Assembly (NCBI GenBank): GCA_003991915.1
Contig: RQTK01000002.1
Coordinates: 593,166 to 657,165, forward strand
Reading direction: 5' to 3'
Length of the DNA: 64,000 nt
From: Elysia chlorotica
Lineage: Eukaryota; Mollusca; Gastropoda; Plakobranchidae
The notes under the pieces are model-generated. The model did not search any database. It saw nothing but the letters and a program-made list of their open reading frames with translations, and had not been told where the DNA came from. Below, one piece after another: positions 38,681-50,130 of the stretch (within the stretch, counting starts at the first letter, position 1; every line of letters begins with the position of its first letter). The position numbers were made by a program, and so were the translations under genes.

Positions 38681-38859
38681 AGCCGATGGCAGAGTGGTTA
38701 AGCACATTGGTCTTCGCCTTGGCAAGGCAAATGGGTGCCGAGTAGAAGGTTCGATCCCCGTCCATGTCATCAGTCTAAAATGTGTCTTTGTCTACTTGTC
38801 TTATCTGTTGGTCTCAAGCTAGACCTAGGTTTGTGGCTGTATCATACTACTACATGTAC

Positions 38860-38860
<1 letters not shown>
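38681..38860 (+). mobile_element. tRNA-Ser/Leu-like SINE head
   Basis: gatggcagagtggttaagc (A box) and ggttcgatcccc (B box) are separated by a long extra arm (ccttggcaagg ... gggtgccgag), as in class II tRNAs. Acceptor pairing is poor, so this looks like a SINE head or pseudo-tRNA. A related gctcgccttggcaagg stretch occurs in both copies of the 7.6-9.9 kb duplication. Confidence 0.6.
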
Positions 38861-39088
<228 letters not shown>

Positions 39089-39723
39089 CATCATAACCAT
39101 TTCGAAACTATTTAGTAGAATAATTTCACACTGTGTTCCAAAGCTTAAAAAAAACTATTCTTGTGACCAAGAACGCATGTCTTAATGACTATTATTAACA
39201 ATGATAATATTTAAAAAAATCTTCCTGGGTGGTAACGAGCCGGGGAGTAACAAGATGCTCCTGAATTTTTAGTTTTATTTTTTTTTTGTGTTTTTTTGTT
39301 TTGTTGTTGTGTGTTTTTGTTTTGATTAGTCTTTTTTTTAAGTGAAAAAGTGCGCACTTCAAAGTTTTGCCCTACAAAACGTTTCTGCTAAACGTAACAG
39401 CAATAACATTATTTCGAAGTGATTATTCGATATCAAAATGTACAGTGGTTTCAGGACCAGAGTCCTAGCCATTACGATACCCCAAAGTATAGATAATAGT
39501 AGATTCTAGAGTCATTGGAGACCGTAAACGAAGACGATAGACATGATTCTGTGATTCCGAACGATCACTTCGAAGTAAGGGTGACCTTTAACCCCAAAAC
39601 AAGGTTACTTTCGATTTCAATAACAAACTCAGACTTCATGACTAGATTCTAGATTAGATCTAGACTTCAACTTAGACGTAAACAAGATCAGATAGATCTA
39701 GATCGAGAGCGTTTGAAATAGAA
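39089..39723. promoter_or_regulatory. FBXL4 upstream region
   Basis: AT-rich, with a poly-T/TTG patch (39265-39340) and a TCTAGA/AGATCT-rich patch at about 39643-39707. No TATA box is evident. The promoter and any upstream noncoding exon are not resolved. Confidence 0.4.
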
Positions 39724-39753
39724 ATGCAATGGCACAAAGTGCAGATGATATAA
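39724..39753 (+). promoter_or_regulatory. Short uORF overlapping the FBXL4 start codon
   Basis: An ATG five bases before the FBXL4 ATG opens a 9-codon frame in a different phase that stops at TAA within the FBXL4 coding sequence. If it is in the mRNA, leaky scanning would be needed to reach the main ATG. Confidence 0.6.
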
Positions 39754-39986
39754 CTAAAAGTACAAATATTATTAATGAAGCTATTCATCATTTTAATGAA
39801 GTGGAAAAAAGAGAAGGAAATGTGTCGCCACTCGCACCAGGTCAGATCAGACTTGAGGGTGACACAGTGACAGACTTCAGTTCACAATATGGGAGTGAGT
39901 CCAGCATATCTTATGTGGCAGCCAATCTTGCAGGTCAACTAAATATCTTTCCAAAATATGGAGACTACACGCAAGCCTGTGTCCTT
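39729..39986 (+). CDS. FBXL4: FBXL4 exon 1 (start)
   Basis: 86 codons, phase 0, donor CTT/gtgagt. It encodes VTDFSSQYGSESSISYVAAN and NIFPKYGDYTQACVL, matching human VVDFSSHYGSENSMSY and NVFPSSGDFTQTAVF. The first 30 residues have no counterpart that I recognise. Confidence 0.92.
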
Positions 39987-42900
39987 GTGAGTGTGAGGCA
40001 ATATTAATGCCAATGTGTTGTTGGTAAGGAGAGGCTTACTTCCTCATTAGTTCTAGGGTTTTTTGACACTTTCACTGGTGCCCTATGCACATAACTAACA
40101 AAGTGTTTTGACTATATCTGTGCTGTGTATAAATTGACCAGCATTGTTTACATTGCATGGGAGCGTTTGTCCGTGAATATTTTTAAAGGTTTCAAGTCTG
40201 TGGATGTGTGATCGTCTACAGTACTGTTATACAGTAAATTTGCTCTGTGCCCTTAGAGGGCGCTACTTATTTTACATTGATGTGCTTAAATTCTGTTTTT
40301 TATGTTGATATCTACAGAGAACATTTGGTCCTTGGTGGAAAAATGTGCCATCAGGCAAGAAAGCATACCAGGGCACACCTTCAGATTTTACAAGTGAAGA
40401 TTTTTTGGGTAAGAGCACAATGTTTTCCTAATTACCTTTTGATCATTGATCACTTTTTCATTCATCTGAGTGAAATCTAATTTTTTAAACCTCCCAAACA
40501 ATGGCAAGGTGTCACTCTTTGGGAGGAAAATAGTATATTCTAGTATTGTCGCATTATCAGGGAAAGTTTTAAGTAACATGGCTAATATATTCGCCTACAG
40601 GACAGTAGGAAAATGTTGTGAGTACTCAATTGACCTTCGTTGCCCAAGGTGGCCAATTTTATCCATAATCATGGGTGGTCGCCAAGGGCAAGTTTGACTG
40701 TACAGTGCATTTATAGAACAAAAACATCTACAGAATCATCATATTACTGTTATCTTTTCACAGAGATAAGATTCCCACACTACCTGTACCCTGTGAGAGT
40801 TGAAATCTATGAGACATACAACCCTGGTGCTGTTGTTCGAATTCTTGCCTGTGACGCAGCTGGTGGAAGTGATGCAGACCAAGGAAAAATAACGTATGTG
40901 ATGTTTCCTTGTGAATCTTAAGTCTGCAGAGCAAAATAATGATAATGGTTCATTTTTTTTAAATGAGAGGCTGCTTGCTGTTGTAAAGTAATAATCATGA
41001 GTAACTTTGAAAATACATTCATGCATTTAAGACATATGATAAACTTGCATTCTCATAACTTTCATGTGGAGGGACATATCTACTTTTTACTCAAACATTT
41101 AATTTCTTATAAACTCTTTTCATTTTGTAATGATATATCATGTGTATTTATGATTTCCTCATTATTTCAGTTATTGCCTGATTGTTTTTAAAATCTATGA
41201 TTGTGTGTGTGTTTTACTCTCTTCTTACCTTTAAAGATTTTTTACTTTATAATGTTCTGAAGTAAGTGTATATAATACTTTTCTCAGTATTTCAATTGTA
41301 ATCAAATTGATTGTACCAATGTGTGTTCTGATCCTTTTTGTAGGTGGGCCACACTCTGGTCGCAGGAAAAGCCTAAACCAACTAAAAGGAGGCCACGGAT
41401 ATTTGCTCCTTCATTAAGAAAAGTCAACTTTGCAACAAAGTAAGACATTTGATGGTTCATTAAAAGCAGACAAGAATGATAAAACAGTCGGACCCAGTTA
41501 ATGGGAAAAACTCAGACGGTTTGCCTTCAGGTCTTTCAAAATTTACATATGCAATGACATGTCTTCCGTGGTTTCGTTATGCTGAGTCAGTGATAGAAAT
41601 AGAATAAGATCAATTAATGTGTAAGAGATAAAATAAATAAAGAAGCCAATGATCATTTCACATTATTTATTATTGAAACATTGGCAAGTTTAAAAAAAAT
41701 GTACCACATTTATTTGCTCAGAGAGCTTTATTGATTATCATGTATAAAATGGTCTCTATTTAGCTTCCTTTCCAATTAACTTGCCTTATTTTAACCCATC
41801 CAACTTTTTCAGTCACCTGGACCTAACTTTTTTATTCTCTCTTGCTGATTCCAGTCTAATACGACTAGAGCTGAACTCCACCTGCCTAGAATATTACACA
41901 GAATTGGATGGGATCAAGCTTGTTGGAACATTAACCCCACCGATGGATGAAATCTTCAAAAATCTTCCACAACTTTGCTTTGATGATGAGCTATCGGAGT
42001 ACGAAACAGCCAGTGAAACCCACAAAGATCAGAAACAGAAGCTGGAAGCCATAAATTCAGTCTTAAACAAAGGCAATGAGCTGAAATTAATTATTTCAAA
42101 TACACCATACTCCATAAAAATAAACATAATAAAAAAAAAATAATAATGCTAGCCTTAGTTATATTCAAACAGCAAAACAAACTTATGTAATATTCCAGTA
42201 GGCCTATTGTAAATGTTTTTTTTTTATCACCATTCACCATCTTAGAAACAGACAAAACTTTTCTTAATAAAATGCAACTGCATCAGTTAATCCACTTCAA
42301 TTCAGTGCCTTATAACTTGTTTGGTTACAAAAGATTTCATATTAAATTCTGCACCATCTTAAATCTTAATGCTTGATCTAAGCTATTTCCGCAATCACTC
42401 CTCCATTTGGGACTTGCATCTAAATTTTGTTCCATTTTGCAAGGTGGTTATTAAATTTTGAGCCCTTAAGGTTATAGAATTATTAACTGGTTTTATACCG
42501 CACAGAATTTTTCGAATTGCATGACAGGGGTAAAAATAAAGCGAGCATTTCTACTATGAGGAGTATAAGAGAAAAGTAAACAAAAATGTAATACATGTGT
42601 GGAATAATTTTGTTTTTGCTATTCCTGCCAAACAGAACCCCAGGATGTAACTGAGACAAAAGATTCTTCCTTTATCATTGATCAACTGGAGTCAAAGATC
42701 AGAAACCTGGACCTTGAAAGCACAGAGGACAGTTCAGACGGACATTTCTTTACATACTTACCAGTAAGTTTTTCTCTGACTGCAGTAGTTACATTGGTAT
42801 AACAATATTTTACCCTTCTTTCCCCCTCTGCCTCGCATCTCTTAACACTCTACAATGTGAGTTTGATACAAGGAATTTATTTTTTTGTTTACTTGAATGG

Positions 42901-45900
42901 ATATCCTTACCTTTTTACAGTGTTACATTTATATTTCCCTGGCTTGAACAAACTTTTTTCCAAACTCACTGTGTGAACCCAACACAGCTTAGGCTCTTAA
43001 ATCAAAGAAAAAAGTATAGTGCTGTGTAGAAAATAACAGCAACCTACCCCACAGTGCCATTTGCCAAGAAAAATTTAGGCACTATCTCTTGAATATGAGA
43101 CACACTTTTAACATATTTATTATAGAGAAGGCTTTTCCTATGAAAGGTCAAATGTAATTTAAATGTATAAATATACAAACCCACATAGGACTTGGACCTA
43201 GATCATACCAAGTCAGCTTTTTGCACGTTATTGCTCTTGGATTGATTTTCAGGTGTTGGTTTATAATAGGATAAATTATGGATTAAATCAAACATTATAG
43301 GGGTATTTAGGATGAATCAAAGTATGACCCTTCAGATAAGTGAAAGATGGTAACTGGTGGGTTTTCAGATGGAAATATTTTAAAAATTCATTACTTTTAT
43401 AGTTGAAGAGACAAGACGGTTTCAATCTCACCTTTTTTTAAATTTTATAGAGAGAACTTCTACAACTAATCCTTTCTTACTTGGATTTGAAAGGCCTCTG
43501 CAATCTGGCTTTAACCTGCAGGTGAGCTCTTGCCAAAATCATGACAGGAACTGGCATTAACTAACTAGCAGCTTGTTCCACAGGATATGAAGTTTTGCAG
43601 AATCACAAACAGCCTTTCTGAAGTGTACAAAGAGCATTCATTTTCTTTAAAAAAAAATTTACTTGTGTAGTACAATATGTCGACGAGTTTTGGGAAACTT
43701 CAGTATTTTTATTTGATGGAACAGGAAGGGTAGCTATTTTTCTCATGCGCATCAAATTTTTTAGTATGGATAAATGAAAGCATTTGAGGCTTGTTGTGAT
43801 ATGGAAAGGGTAAGATTTTTGGATAACTATTATATTGTCTTTGTGTTTCTGCGAAACTTCAAATCCCGTGGCTGTTCTAGGTTGTGTCAATTTTAAAGTG
43901 ATTGATAAACACTCACACTGACAAGTATTTATATAAGAGCTTTTACTATGTTATATTTGTAAGATTAAATTCTATAACTTCTCTGGAAATAAGGTCTCCA
44001 AGGTTCCTTGGGGAGGACTCCAGTACTACTATTCATAAGATAATTATAATGCTCAAAGGATAATGCTTAGTTCATTAGATTAAAATGAGTTCTTATCAAA
44101 ATGAACTCATCTATTCCACTGACAGCTAACACTGTAAAAATTTTAAGTGTAGTTGGGTAGGTCAGAACTTTGGATTTTTAATCAGAGATGTCTGGCGAAA
44201 TGATTTAAAAATTACTGCATTAAAAGTACAGCTTCTGTTCTTTTCTGTTTCATTTTTCTCTGTTTAGAAAATTGGCTTTATCCCCTTTTACCGCTGATGT
44301 CATCATCAGTCTAATGTGAATGTTTTTTAAGTGGGCCATGACTTTTTTCTTCCAGGTTATTAAGAGATCATTGTTATGACCCTTTACTCTATGTGGATCT
44401 GAATCTTCAACCATTTTGGTCAAAGGTCTGTTTCTTTGATTTTCCAGTCATAAGTCACTACAGCTTTTAAGACAAAAATATTTTTTTTTTACTTTTCATT
44501 ACTGAGCTTGCGGAATTGTATATCACATTTTATTTGTCATGAAAAAGTTCAAGATAAAAAGGAATCATTTTTTCTAATGCTGGTTGTATGATTTTGATTT
44601 TGATCACAAAATAGATGCTCATCGAACAAACATATTGATTTGCTAGTGTCACGATTGGATTGGTGCATTTTAAATTTAACTTAACAAGATAGATACTGAT
44701 GAAACAAAGTCACTGATATACCAAAGCTAAAATGGCATATATATCTCTTAGGCGCTATGGTAAACATCGTTAAGTCTTATCATAGATCTATTGACTATTG
44801 AAAAATTAAGTTATTTGATTTTTTTTTTCTAAATATAATGGGAAAAACTAACCCTGAATTTTCTTAATGCAGATCTGTGGTCCCCATCTCACATCTATAG
44901 TGTCTAGATGCAGTCGAGTACAAAGACTGAATTTGTCCTGGCTTGGTGCTGCAGGTCATATTGATCAGAACCTTTTTATAAGGTATAATTTATATATTTC
45001 TCTTCACTGTAAGACTTGATCTTTTCCCCCTTATTTTTACTCTTTATACATATATTTATATTTCTAAAAAAAATTTCTTTGCTGTATCTGTATTGAAAAA
45101 CATTGAAAAAAATGTTTGCTGTATCTGTCTTGAGAAACAACAACACAATCTTTATCTTACTTCAATCATTTAATTGTGTTATTCATTTCATCAGGGCATT
45201 GAATCAAATATTACAGTGACCCCTTCGTTGTTGATTTTTACAAAGGTTCTACATTTTTTTTTATAAATCCGGATTTTAAGACATTAAAAAAATTTCACTG
45301 TTTTAATTAAGGTGTCTTTTTTATTTAACTTTTTATTGCAGACTTAAACATTAAACAGATTTTGTTCCCTCTAATGAGTAATCTCAATGTTACATTTTGT
45401 GGAATAGGTTTTTACAAGACATTGGGGAATTGCAAGTCCTTGAACTGAGCTGCTGCAAATTTGTTAACAGCTCATGCTTACTTGACATTGTTGTGACTAC
45501 CCGCTTCAAACTTACAGGTAAGATTTCAGAAAAAGTGAATTCAAAAGTATTAGTCTTTGAGAAATATGGAGTGATTATGAAATGACTTCAACATTTTCTA
45601 CGATTATCAAAAGAAAAATAATCGAAGTTAAAAATTTTGTATATTACATTTCCAAAACCTTTAAACTGACGTTGCTAACCTATATGACATAGTCAAATCA
45701 GTCAAGACTATATTGTTCTTCTTTGCCTCTCTGCTGCCTGTGAAGCACATGCTATCAACAGATCTCTGAGAAACTATAATTATAAAAGAATATATACAAT
45801 TGTTTCAATGTAACTAAAGAATTTTGCTAATTTGTGTATTTTAATTCTGCAAAGCTTCAACTGTTATTCACTCTTTTATATTTTGAAAGATTTTTTTTTT

Positions 45901-48900
45901 AAGAGCATAACTTTGCATTTTATTTCCTTCTCAACAGAATTGAATCTGAGTAGCTGCACTAAAATTGAGGACTTCTCCGTCTTTACCATCCATGCTCTGC
46001 CACACTTGAAACGTCTGAACTTATACAGGACCAAAATTGATTGCCATTCTCTTATATCCTTTTTAACGTAAGTCATTATATCACACAAGCATTTTATGAT
46101 CTAGTTTCAAGTTGTCAATCTGAAGAAGATATATTTCTCTTATTTTTTTTTGACAAAAAGTTTGGTGAGAAGTGTTCTTCAGAAAGTTTTCAACCAGCCT
46201 ATGAATGTCTAATACTTTGATTACGTACAGAAACTCAGATAGTATCATGTAATAATCATGTTTATCAAAATGAACATTTTTATCAAATATTTCTCATTCA
46301 GTATGAATTCAATTTGAAAGAGTTAAGGGTCACAAAGAAAAGAAAATGACTAAACAAGAGCAGATGTATTCTAATTTTGATATATCTTTGAAGCTTTATA
46401 AATTCCTGCAATGTTTTCTTTTAGTAAGAGGAGGATGTTATCACCTTTTTTAAAGTGGCATTGATAAATCCAATAGGTTAATATTTGATATTATTGTCAT
46501 TAAAATATGAGTGTGGGTAAATGAATTTTATATGAATTTTTAATCGCATGTTTTAAAGCTTTTGGGTCCAAATCTGGCTTTGTGCTAAATGTTGATTTTA
46601 TTCCTTGAACTCTATGACTTGTTTCAACAAAATCCAGAAATCAAATCTACCTTTTGTTTTCATCTATTTGTGCAGTCAAAGCCCTGAACTAGAACACTTG
46701 AACATTGGATCATGTGTCTGTTTACGCTCTAGAGCTAATGCAGTCTTGGCCATGATTGGGTCGCATTGCAAGTAAGTTTAATGTTGCATTGTTTATTTGC
46801 TCTATTCATGTGGTCAAGCCTTATGAATTTGAAAAAAGAAAAAGAAAAGTTCAGGAAATGGCACATTTCATGATCTGTTTAAAAACTCTTAGTATTTATT
46901 TTCCTGTGTGCTCCCTTTTTATCTTTTTGATTGTATGCCTCCCGAGGTGCGCGGTGGTCCAGGGGTAGAACATCAGCTTCCGACGCAAAAGGTCCAGAGT
47001 TCGAATCCTGGCTGTTGCGTTCCCTACTGGTTGGGTCGGTGTCAGTATAATGTGACCGGCTGAGACAGGAGTCATGGTATCCCCGCCCTGTCTCGTGTGT
47101 GACAGCACATAAAATTGTCAGACGTCCNNNNNNNNNNNNNNNNNNNNNNNNNNNNNNNNNNNNNNNNNNNNNNNNNNNNNNNNNNNNNNNNNNNNNNNNN
47201 NNNNNNNNNNNNNNNNNNNNNNNNNNNNNNNNNNNNNNNNNNNNNNNNNNNNNNNNNNNNNNNNNNNNNNNNNNNNNNNNNNNNNNNNNNNNNNNNNNNN
47301 NNNNNNNNNNNNNNNNNNNNNNNNNNNNNNNNNNNNNNNNNNNNNNNNNNNNNNNNNNNNNNNNNNNNNNNNNNNNNNNNNNNNNNNNNNNNNNNNNNNN
47401 NNNNNNNNNNNNNNNNNNNNNNNNNNNNNNNNNNNNNNNNNNNNNNNNNNNNNNNNNNNNNNNNNNNNNNNNNNNNNNNNNNNNNNNNNNNNNNNNNNNN
47501 NNNNNNNNNNNNNNNNNNNNNNNNNNNNNNNNNNNNNNNNNNNNNNNNNNNNNNNNNNNNNNNNNNNNNNNNNNNNNNNNNNNNNNNNNNNNNNNNNNNN
47601 NNNNNNNNNNNNNNNNNNNNNNNNNNNNNNNNNNNNNNNNNNNNNNNNNNNNNNNNNNNNNNNNNNNNNNNNNNNNNNNNNNNNNNNNNNNNNNNNNNNN
47701 NNNNNNNNNNNNNNNNNNNNNNNNNNNNNNNNNNNNNNNNNNNNNNNNNNNNNNNNNNNNNNNNNNNNNNNNNNNNNNNNNNNNNNNNGATCTTGGATGG
47801 ACGTAAGGATTTGGTGCTTTTCTAATTTCATATTACCCTCTGTAATACCTGGTTTCTATCAACAGATCATTTATGTGGCTAAATTCTGTAGGGAATGTGA
47901 TTCGCTTTGGTTGGAAAATATGCCAATTTTGCATATTTTCGGGTTTCTTAAATGGTAAGTAAAAATTAGATTCATTTGTTCTCCAAATATTCATTCATTT
48001 TATAGTCAATATTTTTCAGTTTACAGGCTCTATGTTCTCTTTAAATGATGTGAATTGTTGCACTGTTACAAATTAGTTACTTTTCTGTTGAAGCCATTGC
48101 TTGATGAGCCAACCAAAAAATCTACAGTAATACCTAGCAAAGCATCCAGTTCAACTCATGACTTACAATGAGTTACACGACTCTACTTGGAATCACATTC
48201 TATATTCTAAAGCTACTTAAAATACATTCGTACTGTCCCATTATGATGATTGAATAGTTATAAGCTTAGAAATTATTTGCACCCTTTTAAAAAATATTGA
48301 AAATACATTTACATTGAATCAAAAGAAATGTCTTAACATTTTGCCATAATCTTACATGGACGCTTAATAGAATTTTTCTTACATCTTGTAAAATGACATT
48401 TGAAAATTAGTTTTTCATAGTTTATCATAATCTGTAGATTATAATCGTTTGTGTTCTCCCTCCCCCCTCCTATTTTGCTTTGTAGGAGCAGAGAAAATTT
48501 AGGATAACAATTTCATTTTTGTTTTCACTTATTTCATGCTCTTTTTTTAATCTTTGTTTTTGAAGGACTGTTCTAGTATCCCAGACTGGATGCTTTATTG
48601 AACTATCCAAGAAGTGTACAAAATTGAAAAAAGTCTTTTTAACTGCCAATAGGTATGTATGAAAAACATTTTGTCTTATTTTGTTTTATGACATTATCTT
48701 TTTTTTCTTTCCTTTTAAACGAGTATTTAATCTGTTATGACTTATGTAATATCTATCTTATTTTTTTAATTGACCTATTTGATATAAAAGAAAAACAAAC
48801 ATCCGTTTACCCTGCTTTTATTTGTCTATAGAATTAAATCCTGGGATATATGAATAAAAAAAAGTTTGTGATGCAGCTGGAGACTTTTTCCTGGAAAATC

Positions 48901-50130
48901 CAAAAAAATTCCCTGATTTCAATGTGCTGCTGTGTCCTCACGAGTTGGAAAGGGACCATTGTTTTCAACTCAGTTCCAAATTTCTTTTATCAGGCTCATT
49001 AAGTTTTTTTTACATACATGACTGTAGTTTCTATCCAAGATCACATTTTCATTGTATGTTGATTCCATATTTCCAAGGTTTAAAATTTTGCTTATCAAAT
49101 AATTTCTTTTCTTTTTTATCACAGAACTATCCGTGATTGTGACATCAAAGCGTTTGCAGATTTTTGTCCTCAGCTTCAGCAGTTGGACATCTTAGGCACA
49201 AGAACTGTAACAGAGGAGGCCATCATATAGTAAGCTTTAAGCATTTATAAAAGTCAGGATGCTCCAGGCATAGTTTAATATTCTTTTCATACATTGAAAA
49301 GGCTGTTAGAGTTTGCTTTAGGCCTTCTTGTAATTTGTTCTTTCAGAATCCATTCGATTATTCTGAACATCCACCATATGTTTTTTCTTTTGAGAATACA
49401 TTTTGAAAATGATCAATGTTTTTATCTACTGAGGAACATTTGAAAATCTCTGATAAAAATGTGATATATAGTTTTCTGTTTTTTGCAACACAAATCAGGC
49501 ACAAATGTGGGGTCTGACCAACATTGGTCTTTTTTTTAAATATCTTTTTTGAGCATCAAATGGTATGCTAGTATGAAACACAAGTGAATTGTAAAAAAAA
49601 AAGCGGACTGAATGTTTACTTTGAACTGCACTGTGTTTGACACAACACATTTCTTTGCAGGACACGTTAGTTTGGGTAAACTTCACTATCAAATATGTAG
49701 AAGACCTATTTTATTATCACTTGAGATGTGTCAGTGTTTGTTAGAACGGGGTTCATTTGCCTATTGCAATAAATTAGTTAATTACTCCATCCAGAAAATT
49801 AGTGGTGAAGAGTTCAATAAGTTTCTTCACCTTAAACAATATTTGCTTTACTGAAGCACTGTGAAATTAAGCATTTGTTTCACTATTTTTAATTTGGGTA
49901 CATGAATCATGGGTAATTGATATATAGAGATTTCTGCTCTTTGAAAGTTGATTTGTTTTATTCAAAATTTTCTTATGTTTTTCTTTTTCAGTATTTTAGA
50001 AAAGTGCACAGAGCTTGTTTTCCTTGATGTGTCTTTCTGTGTTGGTATCACCAACTTAAACACCTGTGTTTGGCGGGCAGCATACCCCCATGTGGACATA
50101 AAGAGGAGTTTTCAAGACATCAGCTCTTGA
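39729..50130 (+). CDS. FBXL4: FBXL4 homologue (F-box/LRR protein 4), whole CDS across about 16 exons
   Basis: FBXL4 is the substrate receptor of a SKP1-CUL1 ubiquitin ligase at the mitochondrial outer membrane that restrains mitophagy by turning over BNIP3 and NIX; human loss causes mtDNA depletion. The exons encode, in order: an N-terminal discoidin-like domain (VTDFSSQYGSESSISY, ETYNPGAVVRILACD, NLIRLELNSTCLEYYTELDG); a variable linker; the F-box (TYLPRELLQLILSYLDLKGL, CNLALTC); and leucine-rich repeats (VQRLNLSWLG, LQVLELSCCKF, ELNLSSCTKIED, LKRLNLYRTKI, LDLGW, LQQLDILGTR, LVFLDVSFC). One repeat exon is mostly in the assembly gap. Expected total is about 650 residues against 621 in human. 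The hydrophobic N-terminus of the human protein is not seen. The ATG at 39729 is the first in frame after a TGA at 39714. Confidence 0.95.
40318..40408 (+). CDS. FBXL4: FBXL4 exon 2
   Basis: 91 bp, acceptor tctacag, donor TTGG/gtaaga. It encodes RTFGPWWKNVPSGKKAYQ then PSDFTSEDFL, matching human RTYGTWWDQCPS and the QDYVEL region. Confidence 0.93.
40764..40893 (+). CDS. FBXL4: FBXL4 exon 3
   Basis: 130 bp, donor ATAAC/gtatgt. It encodes FPHYLYPVRVEIYETYNPGA and VVRILACD, matching human [20 protein letters not shown]. Confidence 0.95.
41344..41439 (+). CDS. FBXL4: FBXL4 exon 4
   Basis: 96 bp. It encodes WATLWSQEKP, a basic stretch KPTKRRPRIFAPSLRKVNFA and a split Asn codon. It aligns to human VRWEILWSERP and KQINFPTNL. 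Confidence 0.93.
41855..42072 (+). CDS. FBXL4: FBXL4 exon 5 (3' end uncertain, possible GC donor)
   Basis: Begins after ttccag and encodes LIRLELNSTCLEYYTELDG, nearly identical to human LIRLEVNSSLLEYYTELD, followed by a diverged linker. The frame stays open to a stop at 42141, but the next exon must join in frame. No good GT donor is present; AAAG/gcaatg at 42072 is a plausible GC-AG donor and gives the right phase with the acceptor at 42635. Confidence 0.8.
42636..42763 (+). CDS. FBXL4: FBXL4 exon 6
   Basis: Encodes the linker (DVTETKDSSFIIDQLESKI) and the start of the F-box (HFFTYLP). Donor CCA/gtaagt. The acceptor could be aaacag at 42635 or ccccag at 42643; the first fits the GC donor proposed for exon 5. 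Confidence 0.85.
43451..43521 (+). CDS. FBXL4: FBXL4 exon 7, F-box
   Basis: 71 bp, acceptor ttttatag, donor TGCAG/gtgagc. It encodes RELLQLILSYLDLKGLCNLA then LTC, matching human [20 protein letters not shown]. This is the SKP1-binding core. Confidence 0.95.
44356..44425 (+). CDS. FBXL4: FBXL4 exon 8
   Basis: 70 bp. It encodes LLRDHCYDPLLYVDLNLQPF then WSK, matching human [20 protein letters not shown]. Donor AAG/gtctgt. Confidence 0.94.
44873..44982 (+). CDS. FBXL4: FBXL4 exon 9, LRR
   Basis: 110 bp, acceptor taatgcag, donor ATAAG/gtataa. It encodes SRCSRVQRLNLSWLGAAGHI, aligned to human SRCTLVQWLNLSWTGNRG. Confidence 0.94.
45408..45517 (+). CDS. FBXL4: FBXL4 exon 10, LRR
   Basis: 110 bp, donor ACAG/gtaaga. 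It encodes ELQVLELSCCKFVNSSCL, aligned to human ELVRLELSCSHFLNETCL. Confidence 0.94.
45938..46067 (+). CDS. FBXL4: FBXL4 exon 11, LRR
   Basis: 130 bp, acceptor ctcaacag, donor TTAAC/gtaagt. It encodes ELNLSSCTKIEDF and LPHLKRLNLYRTKID, aligned to human ALNLSSCDKL and LKRLVLYRTKVE. Confidence 0.94.
46676..46771 (+). CDS. FBXL4: FBXL4 exon 12, LRR
   Basis: 96 bp, acceptor gtgcag, donor GCAA/gtaagt. It encodes SPELEHLNIGSCVCLRSRA and VLAMIGSHC, aligned to human ELQHLSLGSC and IASMIGAKC. Confidence 0.94.
46943..47127 (+). mobile_element. SINE running into the assembly gap
   Basis: Best-preserved head in the window: gcgcggtggtccaggggtag (A box) and gagttcgaatcctgg (B box). The body (ggtcggtgtcagtataatg, tcatggtatccccgccctg) and tail (agcacataaaattgtcag) follow, then the sequence stops at the gap. 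Confidence 0.9.
47128..47788. other. Assembly gap (661 N)
   Basis: The gap hides most of FBXL4 exon 13 and the end of a SINE. Any continuous frame through it is an artefact. The gap length may be an estimate. Confidence 0.99.
47789..47802 (+). CDS. FBXL4: FBXL4 exon 13, 3' end only (rest in gap)
   Basis: The first 14 resolved bases after the gap encode DLGW plus a split Thr codon, then a gtaagg donor. Human has ELDLGWC at this point. About 30 residues of one LRR lie in the gap; the missing exon must be a multiple of three long. Confidence 0.85.
48566..48652 (+). CDS. FBXL4: FBXL4 exon 14, LRR
   Basis: 87 bp, acceptor tttgaag, donor ATAG/gtatgt. It encodes SQTGCFIELSKKCTKLKKVF then LTANR, aligned to human STGCFTRLAHQLPNLQKLF and LTANR. 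Confidence 0.94.
49125..49229 (+). CDS. FBXL4: FBXL4 exon 15, LRR
   Basis: 105 bp, acceptor tatcacag, donor ATATA/gtaagc. It encodes CPQLQQLDILGTRTVTEEA, aligned to human CTRLQQLDILGTRMVSPAS. Confidence 0.95.
49992..50130 (+). CDS. FBXL4: FBXL4 exon 16 (last)
   Basis: Encodes LEKCTELVFLDVSFCVGI and the end DIKRSFQDISS with a TGA stop, aligned to human LESCKDLSLLDVSFC and FIKKSFTQ. Confidence 0.95.

Noticed and set aside
38681..38765. A functional serine or leucine tRNA
   Set aside because: A and B boxes are present, but the acceptor arms do not pair and the anticodon stem is unconvincing. It is classed as a SINE head.
47099..47831. Three long frames of more than 230 codons
   Set aside because: They run through the N gap; almost every residue is undefined.
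47866..47957. Possible FBXL4 exon after the gap (acceptor tatcaacag, donor aatg/gtaagt)
   Set aside because: Its translation does not resemble the LRR sequence expected here, while exon 13 joins exon 14 in phase directly, with the right residues.
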